A stretch of DNA of 64,000 nt from Thiomicrospira sp. WB1 (GTDB lineage Bacteria > Pseudomonadota > Gammaproteobacteria > Thiomicrospirales > Thiomicrospiraceae). This document shows positions 45,519-57,120 of this stretch, piece by piece. Both the position numbers and the translations under genes were made by a program. The stretch covers positions 1-64,000 of the forward strand of contig NZ_LQBN01000004.1 in the NCBI RefSeq assembly GCF_001507535.1. Reading direction: 5' to 3'. The notes beneath the pieces were generated by a model. It had not been told where the DNA came from, did no database searches, and worked only from the letters and a program-made list of their open reading frames with translations. Within the stretch, counting starts at the first letter, position 1; each line of letters starts with the position of its first letter.

Positions 45519-45819
45519 GCAGAGCCTCTTGGTCCGACCTCTTCTCTGCCTGACGCGCTTCAACCGCCAGACGCCGAATCAATGCCAGCCCCAACGCCAA
45601 GGTACTGATGGCCACCACAATCCCGGTCAATACCAGTGCCTGCGGCACGGCATCGGCCGGCGTATGTCTGGTCGCCAGTGCCAGCAACAGCATAAACACG
45701 CCGGCGCCCATCACATTCACCGCCAGCAACTGCTGCAGAACATGGCCGGCCCGGGCCAGTCCGTAAAAACCGATCAGCACCACGCCCAGCGCGCCATACA
45801 GATACACCACCTCGTTCAT
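45511..45819 (-). CDS. mrpC: Mrp-type antiporter subunit C
   Basis: 102-residue NuoK-like protein with three membrane helices. YLYGALGVVLIGFYGLARAGHVLQQLLAVNVMGAGVFMLLLALA and TPADAVPQALVLTGIVVAISTLALGLALI match MrpC/MnhC. It bridges the antiporter-like subunits. The order around it is E-F-G-AB-C-D-D-D. Confidence 0.9.
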   Translation of the reverse strand: MNEVVYLYGALGVVLIGFYGLARAGHVLQQLLAVNVMGAGVFMLLLALATRHTPADAVPQALVLTGIVVAISTLALGLALIRRLAVEARQAEKRSDQEALHD

Positions 45820-46721
45820 GCACGCCTCCCTTTGATGCCGGGCAAACTGGCCAGCACCATGGACGCCAGCAACAGACCGATGCTCAGCGCCGCAGCGCTT
45901 TCAATCAACAAAATCAACCCCGTAGCCTGATCGGGCCGGTAGCCCATGAAACCAATCCCCTGAACCAGGCCGAGCAACCCCACCAAAAAGAAAACCATCA
46001 CGCCACCAAGCCACCCCAGCCGCACACTCCATCGGCGCGGGTCCAGCCCCGGCAAATCCGCCAACCACAACATCAGCCAGGCCGCCGCCAGCACCGCACC
46101 GCTCTGGAAGGCCCCACCCGGCGCCGAACTGCCCCGCCAGAGCACATACACCGCCACCAGCCCCATCAGGGGCAACAGCGCTTTGACCGCCGTGGCCAGC
46201 ACACGCCCCTGAACGGGATGAAACGACGTGTCCGGGCTTTCGCCCAAAGCTCGCTGAGCCATCCAGGCCCAAAGCAACACCGCCAGTTCCAGGGCTGTGT
46301 CCAACGCGCGAAAATTGAGTAGCACCGCCGTGACCGGATGGCTGACCCCAGCCTCAGGCAAATGCGTGTTGACCCAGGGCATCAAACTGACCGGCGTGGA
46401 CAAAATCGAGCCGATGGCCCAAAGCAGCGTCACGCCGAACAGTCCCCACAGCCCCCACCAAAGCCAATGCAAAGGCTGCGGGCGCACGGCCTGCGCCGGC
46501 AACTGGCGCAGGGTTGCCAACAGCAACGCGCCTGCCAGCCCCGCACCGATGGCCGCCTCGGCCAGCGCTGCATCCGGCGCCTGAAGTCTGGCCCACGCCA
46601 GCGCGACCAGCATGCCCAGCGCCACGAACACCACCACCGCTTCCATCAGCTCTATGGCGTGTACGCATCGCCACGCCAACCCCAGAATCAGCCCCACCAG
46701 CATCAGATCCAGCCAGATCAT
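45816..46721 (-). CDS. Fused MrpA C-terminal domain plus MrpB
   Basis: 301 residues joining two parts normally found as the end of MrpA and as MrpB. The N-terminal DUF4040-like segment has LQAPDAALAEAAIGAGL. The middle MrpA-tail segment has HPVTAVLLNFRALDTALELAVLLWA. The MnhB domain has RGSSAPGGAFQSGAVLAAAWLML. There is no full-length MrpA in the operon. Its ND5-like half may be supplied by one of the separate large subunits. Confidence 0.88.
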   Translation of the reverse strand: MIWLDLMLVGLILGLAWRCVHAIELMEAVVVFVALGMLVALAWARLQAPDAALAEAAIGAGLAGALLLATLRQLPAQAVRPQPLHWLWWGLWGLFGVTLLWAIGSILSTPVSLMPWVNTHLPEAGVSHPVTAVLLNFRALDTALELAVLLWAWMAQRALGESPDTSFHPVQGRVLATAVKALLPLMGLVAVYVLWRGSSAPGGAFQSGAVLAAAWLMLWLADLPGLDPRRWSVRLGWLGGVMVFFLVGLLGLVQGIGFMGYRPDQATGLILLIESAAALSIGLLLASMVLASLPGIKGRRA

Positions 46722-47011
46722 GGATCACGCCTCTGCGCACAAAGACTCTGTCCGATCAGGTGACTGACCAGCGCCGCACTCACCAGCGCCAGCGACCAGA
46801 TCAACACAAGCTTCAAAGCCACCGCCACCGCCGGGGCCTGCAGAGCCAGCCCCATCACCACCAGCCCCAGTCCCAACGTATCGGCCTTGGTCAAGGCATG
46901 CAAACGGTTAATGCTGGGCGAAAAGCGCAACAACCCCACTGTGCCAGCCACAAAAAACATCAACCCCAGCGTGATCAATCCGGCCCCCAACCAAGCGATT
47001 AAAGCCGTCAT
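46718..47011 (-). CDS. mrpG: Mrp-type antiporter subunit G
   Basis: 97-residue protein with three helices: LIAWLGAGLITLGLMFFVAGTVGLLRFSPSINRLHALTKADTLGLGLV, the characteristic LRFPDxYxRLHAxTKADTLG pattern of MrpG. Overlaps both neighbours by 4 bp. Confidence 0.92.
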   Translation of the reverse strand: MTALIAWLGAGLITLGLMFFVAGTVGLLRFSPSINRLHALTKADTLGLGLVVMGLALQAPAVAVALKLVLIWSLALVSAALVSHLIGQSLCAQRRDP

Positions 47012-47274
47012 TTTCCTGGCCCTCGCCAGTCCGGCCGCAGACGCACAAATGCCACCCCGGTCACCGCCGCCAACAGTGCCAGCACCAACCCCACATCACG
47101 CAATCCCGGCGCCTGATAGGCATGCGCCGCCACCAGCAGCAGCGCCACACCTGCCGTGCCCACCAACTGAGCCGCCATCAGACGGTCCGCCGCCTGAGAG
47201 GCCCAGAACAAACGCACCAACCCCAGTACCATGGTCAGCATCAACCCCGCCATCACGATCTGATAAAACATCAT
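47008..47274 (-). CDS. mrpF: Mrp-type antiporter subunit F
   Basis: 88-residue protein with three helices and the MrpF pattern LVRLFWASQAADRLMAAQLVGTAGVALLLVAA plus LRDVGLVLALLAAVTGVAFVR. Overlaps mrpE and mrpG by 4 bp, consistent with tight co-translation. Confidence 0.9.
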   Translation of the reverse strand: MMFYQIVMAGLMLTMVLGLVRLFWASQAADRLMAAQLVGTAGVALLLVAAHAYQAPGLRDVGLVLALLAAVTGVAFVRLRPDWRGPGK

Positions 47275-47786
47275 GCGTCACACTCCCCCGCCAAACGCTG
47301 CAAATACCACTCCAACCGTTGCAGCGCTGGCAACACCGTCATCGCCTGATCCAATACGTGCACGCGAACCCGGTCGGCCTCCACCCCCACAGCCAGTGTG
47401 CCCGGCATCAGCCCGATCAGCCCGATCCAGACACTGCGAGCCCAAGGGGTTGTCAGCGTCAACCGATAATCCAGAAAACACGCCTCAAGCGCCGGGCGCG
47501 GCCGCAGGGCCCTCATCGCCACATCCAAACCGCCCTGAAAGGCCTCAACCAGGTAAAAAAACACCAGGCCTGGTAAAAATTGCCAGTGCAACCGTCCGAG
47601 CCCCCCCTGTCTCAACACCCAGACCGTCAACGCCGCACTGGTGCCCGCGCCCCACAATCGGCCCGAAGACGCCCCTTCTGTCAGAGCCCACCAAGCCAGC
47701 ATTAACAGCAACCAGATCCCAACGCTCTGGACCATCACACGCCAGGCCTGGGTCGCATAACGCCTTCGGTTGGATTGCGTTTTCAT
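47271..47786 (-). CDS. mrpE: Mrp-type antiporter subunit E
   Basis: 171-residue first gene of the operon. Two N-terminal helices (GIWLLLMLAWWALTEG, FLPGLVFFYLVEAFQGGLDVAMRALRP) are followed by a cytosolic ferredoxin-like part with TLTTPWARSVWIGLIGLMPGTLAVG, as in MrpE. An alternative GTG three codons earlier is possible. A promoter lies 40-70 bp upstream. Confidence 0.88.
   Translation of the reverse strand: MKTQSNRRRYATQAWRVMVQSVGIWLLLMLAWWALTEGASSGRLWGAGTSAALTVWVLRQGGLGRLHWQFLPGLVFFYLVEAFQGGLDVAMRALRPRPALEACFLDYRLTLTTPWARSVWIGLIGLMPGTLAVGVEADRVRVHVLDQAMTVLPALQRLEWYLQRLAGECDA
47563..47574. repeat. Dispersed palindrome copy in mrpE
   Basis: Exact ACCAGGCCTGGT, encoding F-L-P-G-L-V-F in a membrane helix. 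The right flank AAAAAT is present. The left flank is A-rich rather than T-rich. Confidence 0.7.
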
Positions 47787-47824
47787 CCGATTCACTGCCC
47801 CCGCATTCGGTTTTCTCTGCTTGT

Positions 47825-47853
47825 TTTATACCAATTAAAACGCACCCTCACAA
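47825..47853 (-). promoter_or_regulatory. Promoter of the Mrp operon
   Basis: -35 TTGTGA (47848-47853), 17-bp spacer, -10 TATAAA (47825-47830), 39 bp ahead of mrpE. Confidence 0.65.
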
Positions 47854-47956
47854 GGCTTAATCCACGGGTGCTCTCATTCTAAAAATGCCGATGAAATCAA
47901 ACGTTTTTTTATATAGAATAAGAGACACACTAAGAGAAATAACGAAGCTTGCACTC

Positions 47957-48967
47957 ATGTCAACATCCCCCATAAACCCATCCCGACGTCACTGGATCAA
48001 GCAGACCGTTTGCAAATCCGCCCTGGCTGCCTCGGCTCTTGCCGGCTTTGGCATGACCGGCGGCTGTGAAAAACGCGGCGACAGTCGGTTTGGCATCCAT
48101 ACCTGGATTGGCTATGAAAGTCTGTTATTGGCCAACCAGACTGGACGACTGCCCCCCAACATTACCTTGTCGGTGGGAAAAAACGCCAGCGACAGCATTC
48201 AGGGACTGCTTTCAGGCAAGTTGGACGGGGCGGCCCTGACACTGGACGAAGTCCTGCAAGTAAAAAATCAGGGCATCCCACTGAAAGTGGTCCTGGTGTT
48301 TGACATTTCCGCAGGCGCTGACAAAGTCATTGCCCGCCAGCCGGTCGAACGGTTAAGCGACATCGCCGGCCAACGCATTGCCTACGAACCGACAGCAGTG
48401 GGTGAACTGATGCTGTCCAAACTGTTACAAGCGGCCGACCTGAGCCGGGACCAGGTCACACTCGTGAACTCTTCGCCCGACCGCCAGCTGGAGCAATGGC
48501 AGGCCGATGCGGCCGACATTATGATCACTTACGAGCCCACAGCCTCTCGCTTACAGCGCAACGGGGGGCACGTTATTTTTGACAGCCGCCAACTCCCTGA
48601 AACCATCCTTGATGTACTGGCCGTGCGCGCCGACCGGGTGGATCAGTTTGCCGACAATTTGCGTGACTTGATTCGCGCTCATTTTCAAGTGCTTGACGCC
48701 TTGCAGACCAACCCAGGCGACACGCTCTATCAAATCGCCACGCGTCAGGATGTGGCGCTGGCCAGCGTCCGCGAAGCGTTACGCGGTGTGATTCTGCCCA
48801 GCGTGACCGCCAACATCCGGCTTCTGAAAGAAGGTGGAAAAGTCCAGACCATGGCTCAGGAACTGACAGACCTGATGCAACAGCAAAACCTGTTTCAGCA
48901 GGAAGCAGAGCCATCTCTGACCGATCAGCTGGCGACCGCTCAGTATTTGCCCAAGGTCATTCAATGA
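47957..48967 (+). CDS. ABC-type binding lipoprotein without a transporter
   Basis: 336-residue NMT1/TauA-like binding protein with a leader that has arginines (SRRHWIKQ) and a lipobox-like MTGGC near residue 36. FGIHTWIGYESLLLANQTGRLP, LDGAALTLDEVLQVKNQGIPLKVVLVFDISAGAD and RIAYEPTAVGELMLSKLL match the family. No permease or ATPase is adjacent. Its stop overlaps the start of a c-di-GMP enzyme, so it more likely serves as a sensor input. Start is placed after a TATAGAAT-like -10 near 47912-47919. An upstream ATG at 47885 would precede that promoter. Confidence 0.8.
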   Translation: MSTSPINPSRRHWIKQTVCKSALAASALAGFGMTGGCEKRGDSRFGIHTWIGYESLLLANQTGRLPPNITLSVGKNASDSIQGLLSGKLDGAALTLDEVLQVKNQGIPLKVVLVFDISAGADKVIARQPVERLSDIAGQRIAYEPTAVGELMLSKLLQAADLSRDQVTLVNSSPDRQLEQWQADAADIMITYEPTASRLQRNGGHVIFDSRQLPETILDVLAVRADRVDQFADNLRDLIRAHFQVLDALQTNPGDTLYQIATRQDVALASVREALRGVILPSVTANIRLLKEGGKVQTMAQELTDLMQQQNLFQQEAEPSLTDQLATAQYLPKVIQ

Positions 48968-51900
48968 ACCATCGCCCCCTGGCCAAATCGAGTCGATTAC
49001 TGCAGACACTGTCGTTGGGATTGCTTGTTTGGTGTTGGGCCAGTTTTCCTCCAGTAAAAGCCGCCGACCGAACTTTGACACTCGGGGTCTACGCCGACCT
49101 GCCTGCAGACCAGGTGAAAACGCAGTGGCAGCCCCTAGCGGATTATTTAAGCCAGCAACTGCCCGCACAACAGGTACAGTTGCAGGTATTAAACGAATCC
49201 GGCCTGCACAACCACATCTATAACAACGAAGTGGACCTGCTGCTGGTCAACCCCGTGCTCTATGAGATCATTCGTGCAGAAAACACCTTGACCGGGGCGA
49301 TTGCCACCGTAGAGCGCTACCGACATGACACCGCCACGTCTTATCTGGGCGGCGTGATTTTTTCACACGCCAGCACCGCCAGCCAACCGGGGCAGCTGAC
49401 CAGCCTGACCGAATTGGCACAGGGTCGGATTGCGATTGCCGACCGTGAAAGTGCCGGAGGGTTCGTGATCCCTTTAAGCGAACTTCTGGACAAAACGGAA
49501 CTCGCCCGAAAAAACCTGACGTTTGCCTCCGTTGCCGACCAAAACGCCGTCATTGATACCGTGATGAACGGCGAAGCCGATCTGGGCTTTGTGCGCACCG
49601 GAATCCTTGAGCAATGGCTGGATCAAGGGCGGCTTCAACGCAAAGACCTAAAAATCCACACCCCTCGACGTCTGAACAGTTACCCCTATCTACTGTCCAC
49701 GACCCTCTATCCGGAATGGCCGTTTGTTGCGCTGTCTCACATCGGCGAGACCACCATCAAACAGATATCGGTGGCCCTGTTTCAATTGGACGCCAAACAC
49801 CCTGCCAGTCAGGCGGCTCGCATCAATGGGTTTGTGCCCGCAAGCGATTATATGGCCACCGAAAATCTCTTACGCGAACTGCGTTTGCCACCCTACCAAC
49901 AATTACCGCCCTTCAGCTGGCATGTTTTTTGGCAAACTTACCGCACAGAAGCGCTCATCGGTCTGGGCATCGCGGCACTCTTTGCCTTATTCTTTGCGTT
50001 GAACCTGGGCATCAGTCATCGCTTGCACCGCCTGGCCAAAGACCACCGTCTCCAGAAGGAACGACTGCACGACATTATTCAGGCCACCAACGCAGGGACT
50101 TGGGAATGGGATCTGTCCAGCAACGCCCTGACACTCAACCCTCAATGGGCAAACAAGATCGGTCTGGCTCAAAACCTGCCTGGCGATCACGACAGTTGGT
50201 TGGCGCAACTGCACCCGGACGACCGCGTCAATGTGGAAGCCCAGCAACGTTTGCACCTGCTTGGCAAAACCGATGAATACGAGTGTGAGGTTCGCCTGCG
50301 CAACGGCCAGGGGCAATGGCAATGGTTTCTGGATCGCGGCCGCGTCATTGAGCGCCAGAGCAACGGCGAACCTCTTCGCATGGCCGGCGCTCTGTCAGAC
50401 ATCACCCCGCTCAAGAAGCACGCCCAGTTACTGGAACGTCAGAGTCAACGCGACAAATTGTTGCTGAACCTGCCGGTGATGCAGGCACGTCTGGACGAAA
50501 ACCGCTTTCTGCAGTATGTACTGGATCAACTGGAACATCTGACCGACAGCCAGATTGGTTTTCTGCACAAAGTCGATGCGGACCAGAACCAAATCGAAAT
50601 GGTCGCCTGGTCTCGCCAGACTCAAAACCTTTGTCAGGCCACCTATCAAAACCATTATTCCGTGGACCAGGCAGGCATCTGGGCCGAGAGCATTCGCCAG
50701 AAAAAACCCTTCATCAATAACGCGCTACACCCCGATGAGTTGGCCGATCATCAGCCGGAAGGCCATGTAGCGATCCACAGAATGCTCACCGTGCCGGTCA
50801 TGGACAACGGGGGGGCGGTACTGCTGATCGGCCTGGGCAACAAATCCGATGCCTATGGTGAAGAAGACAGCGATACCGTTGAACTGATCGGCAATCAGGT
50901 TTGGCGCCTGATCCTTCAGCAACGCAACCAACAAGCCCTGCAACAACAGCGGGCCCAGTTCGGACGACTGCTGAATGGCATCGGGCAGAGCTTCTGTGCC
51001 CTGAGTTTATCGCCCCAAACCCTGGCATTCTCTTACCTGAGCGATTCCGCGGCCGATATTTTCGGAATCAGCAAAGCGGATTTGCTGGAACGGCGCTGGG
51101 ATCATGTCATCACTTGGAACAAGGACGACAAACGCCGGGCGGAACGCGCGTTCACTCGCTTGATTCAGGGCCATGACAACGAAAAAGCCCTGCAACTGAG
51201 TTTTACCACGCCCACGGGTGAAAGCCGAACCCTTCGCATGCTTTTGCACCGGGTTGAATCGGACGACCAGACCGTGTCGCTCGATGGTTTGATTGAAAAC
51301 ATTACGCGACGCCTGAAAGCGGAAAACGACCTGAAACAGGCGGCCAACGTCTTTCGCTATGCGCAAGAGGGCATCTTTATCACCGATACCGACGGCGTCA
51401 TCCTGAACGTCAACCACGCGTTTGAAAAAGTCACAGGGTATCGCCGTGATGAAGCCATCGGCAAACGCCCCAACCTGCTCAAATCAGGGCGTCACGATGC
51501 GGCTTTTTACCAGTCGATGTGGCAGGATCTTTTGAGCAAAGGGTACTGGAGCGGTGAAGTCTGGAACCAGCGCAAAAACGGCGAAATTTACCCTGAAAAA
51601 CTGACCCTCAGCGCCATCCATGATCATCAGGGCGAACCGATCGAATTCATTGCCCTCTTTTCTGACATCACTTTGCAAAAGAAACAACAACAGCAACTGG
51701 AGTACATCGCCCACTTTGACAGCCTGACCGGGCTACCCAACCGTTCTTTGCTCTCAGACCGTCTGAATCAGGCCATGGCCTTTGCTCGCCGTAACGATAT
51801 GTCTTTGGCGGTGGCCTTTATTGACCTGGATGGGTTTAAATCCATCAATGACTTGTACGGACATCAGACCGGCGATCAGCTTCTGGTCTCCATTGCCAAC

Positions 51901-53385
51901 CGTTTTAAGGAAACCTTGCGCGAAGAAGACACCATTGCCCGTCTGGGAGGCGATGAATTTGTGGCCGTCATGCTCGACATACGAGATAAGACCGAAATTT
52001 ATCCGCTCATGGAGCGTCTGCTGGCGAATGCCAACGCGGCCGTCAGCCTTTCCGACATTGAAATCCGCGTTTCGGCCAGCATCGGCGTCAGCTTTTATGA
52101 CCCGCACTCCGACCTGGATGCCGACCAACTGGTGCGTCAGGCCGACCAGGCCATGTATCAGGCCAAAACTCAGGGCAAAAACCAGGTGTTTGTCTTCGAT
52201 CATGCCAGTTCAAAAACACTGGCGCGCGATTCGGAACTGCTTGCCCTGGAAGACGCTCTCAAAAACGGTGAGCTTTGCCTTCATTATCAACCCAAAGTCA
52301 ATCTGCGCACCGGCGAAATTCTGGGGTATGAGGGACTGATTCGCTGGCAGCACCCACAAAAAGGCCTGCTCGGACCCGGCCAATTTCTGACCTTGCTGAA
52401 AGACTCCCCAGTCAGTTATCAGTTAGGGCTTTGGGTCATTGAAACCGCCTTGGCCCAATTGGCCGACTGGCAAGCAAATGACCTCCATACCTGCATCAGC
52501 GTCAACATAGAAGGCGATCAATTGCTGGAACCGGATTTTGCCGACCAACTGGATACACTGCTTGAGCGTTATCAACAGGTGGAGCCTGCAAAGCTGACAC
52601 TGGAACTGCTGGAAACGTCGGCGCTGGAGGATCTGTACCGCGTCGCCCAGGCCATGAATGCCTGTCAGCGCCTGGGCGTTCGTTTTTCAATTGATGACTT
52701 TGGTACCGGCTACGCCTCCCTGACCTACCTGAAAGCCCTGCCAACCGATGAACTCAAGGTGGATAAGTCCTTTGTGCAGGATCTGCTCATCAACCCGCAG
52801 AGTCTGGCCATTTTGGAAAGTGTGGTGGGGATGGGACGTGCGTTTGATCTTGACATCATTGCCGAAGGCATGGAGCGCGACGAAGAAGCGATCGCCCTGC
52901 TCGGTTTGGGCTATGAGTACGCACAAGGCTTCCACATTGCCCGCCCCATGCCGGCCAGTGATGTCATTGAGTGGAAAAACCAGTGGCTGCCCTCCCCACA
53001 CTGGTCCCAAATCGAACCCCTCGAAAAAAACCAGCTGGCCTTATTGACCGCGGCCACCGAACACCGGGGCTGGGTAAAACAACTGGAAGAATACCTGTTG
53101 GACATTCACCCCTCGCCGCCCCCAATGTCGCCGCATGACTGCCATTTTGGCCAATGGCTTAATCACCATGGCTTTGAACATTTTCATCGAACCGACATGT
53201 ACGAGCAGCTAAAGCGCACCCACGATCAAGTCCATGCGCTGGGGCAATCACTTTTGGCGCAAAAAGAAAACAAAGCGCCCACGTCAGAAATTGAAGAAGG
53301 CTTAACCCAACTGCAATCACTCAAACAAACACTGCTCTCACAACTCCAGACATTGAGCAGCACCACGCCGTTGTATCTGGAGTAG
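48964..53385 (+). CDS. PhnD-like/PAS/GAF/GGDEF/EAL/CZB signalling protein
   Basis: 1473 residues. A signal segment (1-34) and PhnD-like periplasmic binding domain (about 36-300) are followed by a membrane helix (about 328-352), PAS (365-485), GAF (492-655), two PAS (662-782, 792-909), GGDEF (about 920-1085, motif LGGDEF intact near 995), EAL-type domain (about 1090-1335) and a C-terminal CZB domain (about 1360-1440, CHFGQWL and HDQVHALG). The EAL motif reads YEGLIRW, but VNIEGDQL, LELLETS and DDFGTGYASL are intact, so phosphodiesterase activity is plausible. CZB domains bind zinc. The preceding binding lipoprotein overlaps by 4 bp. Confidence 0.9.
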   Translation: MNHRPLAKSSRLLQTLSLGLLVWCWASFPPVKAADRTLTLGVYADLPADQVKTQWQPLADYLSQQLPAQQVQLQVLNESGLHNHIYNNEVDLLLVNPVLYEIIRAENTLTGAIATVERYRHDTATSYLGGVIFSHASTASQPGQLTSLTELAQGRIAIADRESAGGFVIPLSELLDKTELARKNLTFASVADQNAVIDTVMNGEADLGFVRTGILEQWLDQGRLQRKDLKIHTPRRLNSYPYLLSTTLYPEWPFVALSHIGETTIKQISVALFQLDAKHPASQAARINGFVPASDYMATENLLRELRLPPYQQLPPFSWHVFWQTYRTEALIGLGIAALFALFFALNLGISHRLHRLAKDHRLQKERLHDIIQATNAGTWEWDLSSNALTLNPQWANKIGLAQNLPGDHDSWLAQLHPDDRVNVEAQQRLHLLGKTDEYECEVRLRNGQGQWQWFLDRGRVIERQSNGEPLRMAGALSDITPLKKHAQLLERQSQRDKLLLNLPVMQARLDENRFLQYVLDQLEHLTDSQIGFLHKVDADQNQIEMVAWSRQTQNLCQATYQNHYSVDQAGIWAESIRQKKPFINNALHPDELADHQPEGHVAIHRMLTVPVMDNGGAVLLIGLGNKSDAYGEEDSDTVELIGNQVWRLILQQRNQQALQQQRAQFGRLLNGIGQSFCALSLSPQTLAFSYLSDSAADIFGISKADLLERRWDHVITWNKDDKRRAERAFTRLIQGHDNEKALQLSFTTPTGESRTLRMLLHRVESDDQTVSLDGLIENITRRLKAENDLKQAANVFRYAQEGIFITDTDGVILNVNHAFEKVTGYRRDEAIGKRPNLLKSGRHDAAFYQSMWQDLLSKGYWSGEVWNQRKNGEIYPEKLTLSAIHDHQGEPIEFIALFSDITLQKKQQQQLEYIAHFDSLTGLPNRSLLSDRLNQAMAFARRNDMSLAVAFIDLDGFKSINDLYGHQTGDQLLVSIANRFKETLREEDTIARLGGDEFVAVMLDIRDKTEIYPLMERLLANANAAVSLSDIEIRVSASIGVSFYDPHSDLDADQLVRQADQAMYQAKTQGKNQVFVFDHASSKTLARDSELLALEDALKNGELCLHYQPKVNLRTGEILGYEGLIRWQHPQKGLLGPGQFLTLLKDSPVSYQLGLWVIETALAQLADWQANDLHTCISVNIEGDQLLEPDFADQLDTLLERYQQVEPAKLTLELLETSALEDLYRVAQAMNACQRLGVRFSIDDFGTGYASLTYLKALPTDELKVDKSFVQDLLINPQSLAILESVVGMGRAFDLDIIAEGMERDEEAIALLGLGYEYAQGFHIARPMPASDVIEWKNQWLPSPHWSQIEPLEKNQLALLTAATEHRGWVKQLEEYLLDIHPSPPPMSPHDCHFGQWLNHHGFEHFHRTDMYEQLKRTHDQVHALGQSLLAQKENKAPTSEIEEGLTQLQSLKQTLLSQLQTLSSTTPLYLE

Positions 53386-53478
53386 CCCGTCCATTTTGGG
53401 CGCCTGCCCTTGAATTGCAAGCCAATGCCCCCACTAAACAGGCAGACATAACGCCCTTTTCATGAGGCAGAGAACGAT

Positions 53479-54432
53479 ATGGAATACAAGGATTACTACG
53501 ACATTTTAGGCGTTGACCGGAATGCGTCCGAGGCCGAGATCAAAAAGGCCTACCGCAAACTGGCCGGTAAATACCATCCGGACAAACCCAGTGGGGACGA
53601 AACCAAATTCAAGGAAATCAGCGAAGCCTACGAAGTGCTGGGCGATGCGGAAAAACGGCGCATGTTTGACCAACTGGGCCCCAATTACCAAAATGGCCAA
53701 AACTTCACCCCGCCGCCCGGTTTTGAAGAAATGTTCGGCGGTGGCTTTGGGGGTCAAGGCGGATTCGGCGGCCAGGGCGGCGCTGATTTCAGTGACTTTT
53801 TCGAGTCGCTGTTCGGCGGGGGCTTTGGCGGCGGTCGTGGCCAACAGGGATTTTCCGGCGGTTTTCAGCAGAAAGGCGAAGACCAATCGGTTAAGGTCCT
53901 GATCTCGTTGGAAGAAGCGGCCCAAGGCGTGGAAAAATCGCTGACGCTACAGGTGCCGACCGCCGGATTGCAAGGCCAGGTCACGCAGGAACGCAAGCAA
54001 CTCAAAGTCAAGATCCCGGCCGGAGTCAAACAGGGCTCACGCATTCGCCTCAAAGGCAAAGGCGCGCCCGGATTTGGCGGCGGCCCAAACGGTGACTTAT
54101 ATCTGGAAATCGACCTGCAAAGTCACCCTTTGTACAAGGTCGATGAAAAAGACGTGCATCTGAATCTGCCGCTGACCCCATGGGAGGCCGCGCTGGGCAC
54201 CAAAGTATCGGTGCCGACCCTGCATGGCAGTGTGAACCTCAACATCCCGGCGGGTACTCAGTCCGGCGCTAAGCTGCGCCTGAAAGGCCGTGGACTGGGT
54301 CAGAGCAGTGCCGCTGGTCACCAATATGTGATCGTGCAGATTCACACCCCGCCGGCCGACAGTGACGACGCCAAAACTTTTTATGAAAACATGGCGGAGA
54401 CACTGCCCTACAACCCTCGGGCGCACTTTTAA
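53479..54432 (+). CDS. cbpA: Curved-DNA-binding DnaJ-like co-chaperone CbpA
   Basis: 317-residue class B J-protein. The J domain (1-70) has the HPD tripeptide in [11 protein letters not shown] Gly/Phe-rich region (about 72-132) follows, then two C-terminal peptide-binding domains. It lacks the DnaJ zinc finger repeats. It stimulates DnaK and in E. coli binds curved DNA. No cbpM follows. It converges with proB across a palindrome copy. Confidence 0.92.
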   Translation: MEYKDYYDILGVDRNASEAEIKKAYRKLAGKYHPDKPSGDETKFKEISEAYEVLGDAEKRRMFDQLGPNYQNGQNFTPPPGFEEMFGGGFGGQGGFGGQGGADFSDFFESLFGGGFGGGRGQQGFSGGFQQKGEDQSVKVLISLEEAAQGVEKSLTLQVPTAGLQGQVTQERKQLKVKIPAGVKQGSRIRLKGKGAPGFGGGPNGDLYLEIDLQSHPLYKVDEKDVHLNLPLTPWEAALGTKVSVPTLHGSVNLNIPAGTQSGAKLRLKGRGLGQSSAAGHQYVIVQIHTPPADSDDAKTFYENMAETLPYNPRAHF

Positions 54433-54435
54433 ACC

Positions 54436-54461
54436 GTTTTTGACCAGGCCTGGTCAAAAAC
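54436..54461. repeat. 26-bp perfect palindrome between cbpA and proB
   Basis: Arms begin GTTTTTG around ACCAGGCCTGGT (54443-54454), 3 bp after the cbpA stop and 5 bp before the end of proB. It sits exactly between convergent genes but lacks a U-run outside the stem. Confidence 0.75.
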
Positions 54462-54466
54462 CGGTT

Positions 54467-56663
<2,197 letters not shown>

Positions 56664-56671
56664 TTAAAACC

Positions 56672-56698
56672 AAAAAAGCCCCGATGAACGGGGCTTTC
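56672..56698 (-). terminator. Terminator or attenuator after rpmA
   Basis: AAAGCCCCG/CGGGGCTTT stem with a 5-base loop, followed on the minus strand by TTTTTTGG. Located between rpmA and obgE. Confidence 0.85.
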
Positions 56699-56729
56699 AC
56701 GCGTTTCACACTGTGTTCAACGCATCCAA

Positions 56730-56987
56730 TCAGGCTGATTTGATGCTCACATAGGTGCGAACGGGTTTGCCACGTGTGACAAATGCCACTTCGCCGTCGG
56801 CTTTGGCAAACAGTGTGTCGTCTTTACCGCGTCCAACGTTGTCACCGGCGTGGAATTTAGTGCCGCGCTGGCGCACCAGAATGCTGCCTGCGGAAACCTG
56901 TTGACCACCGAAGCGCTTCACGCCCAAGCGTTTGGCATTGGAATCGCGACCGTTTTTTGTACTACCTGCAGCTTTTTTATGAGCCAT
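56730..56987 (-). CDS. rpmA: 50S ribosomal protein L27
   Basis: 85-residue protein starting [29 protein letters not shown], the highly conserved L27 N-terminus that reaches the peptidyl transferase centre. Second gene after rplU. Its last residues are [10 protein letters not shown]. Confidence 0.97.
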   Translation of the reverse strand: MAHKKAAGSTKNGRDSNAKRLGVKRFGGQQVSAGSILVRQRGTKFHAGDNVGRGKDDTLFAKADGEVAFVTRGKPVRTYVSIKSA

Positions 56988-57120
56988 GGTGTTACTCTCC
57001 TGTTTATCCAGACTGCCCCCTTTTGAAGAAGCAGTGCAGATGTCTGTCTGTCAAACCAGCTCGAAGCTGGCGGTGTTTCAAATCAACCGAGTCGGTATCG
57101 ACTCGATCACGACCGATGGA

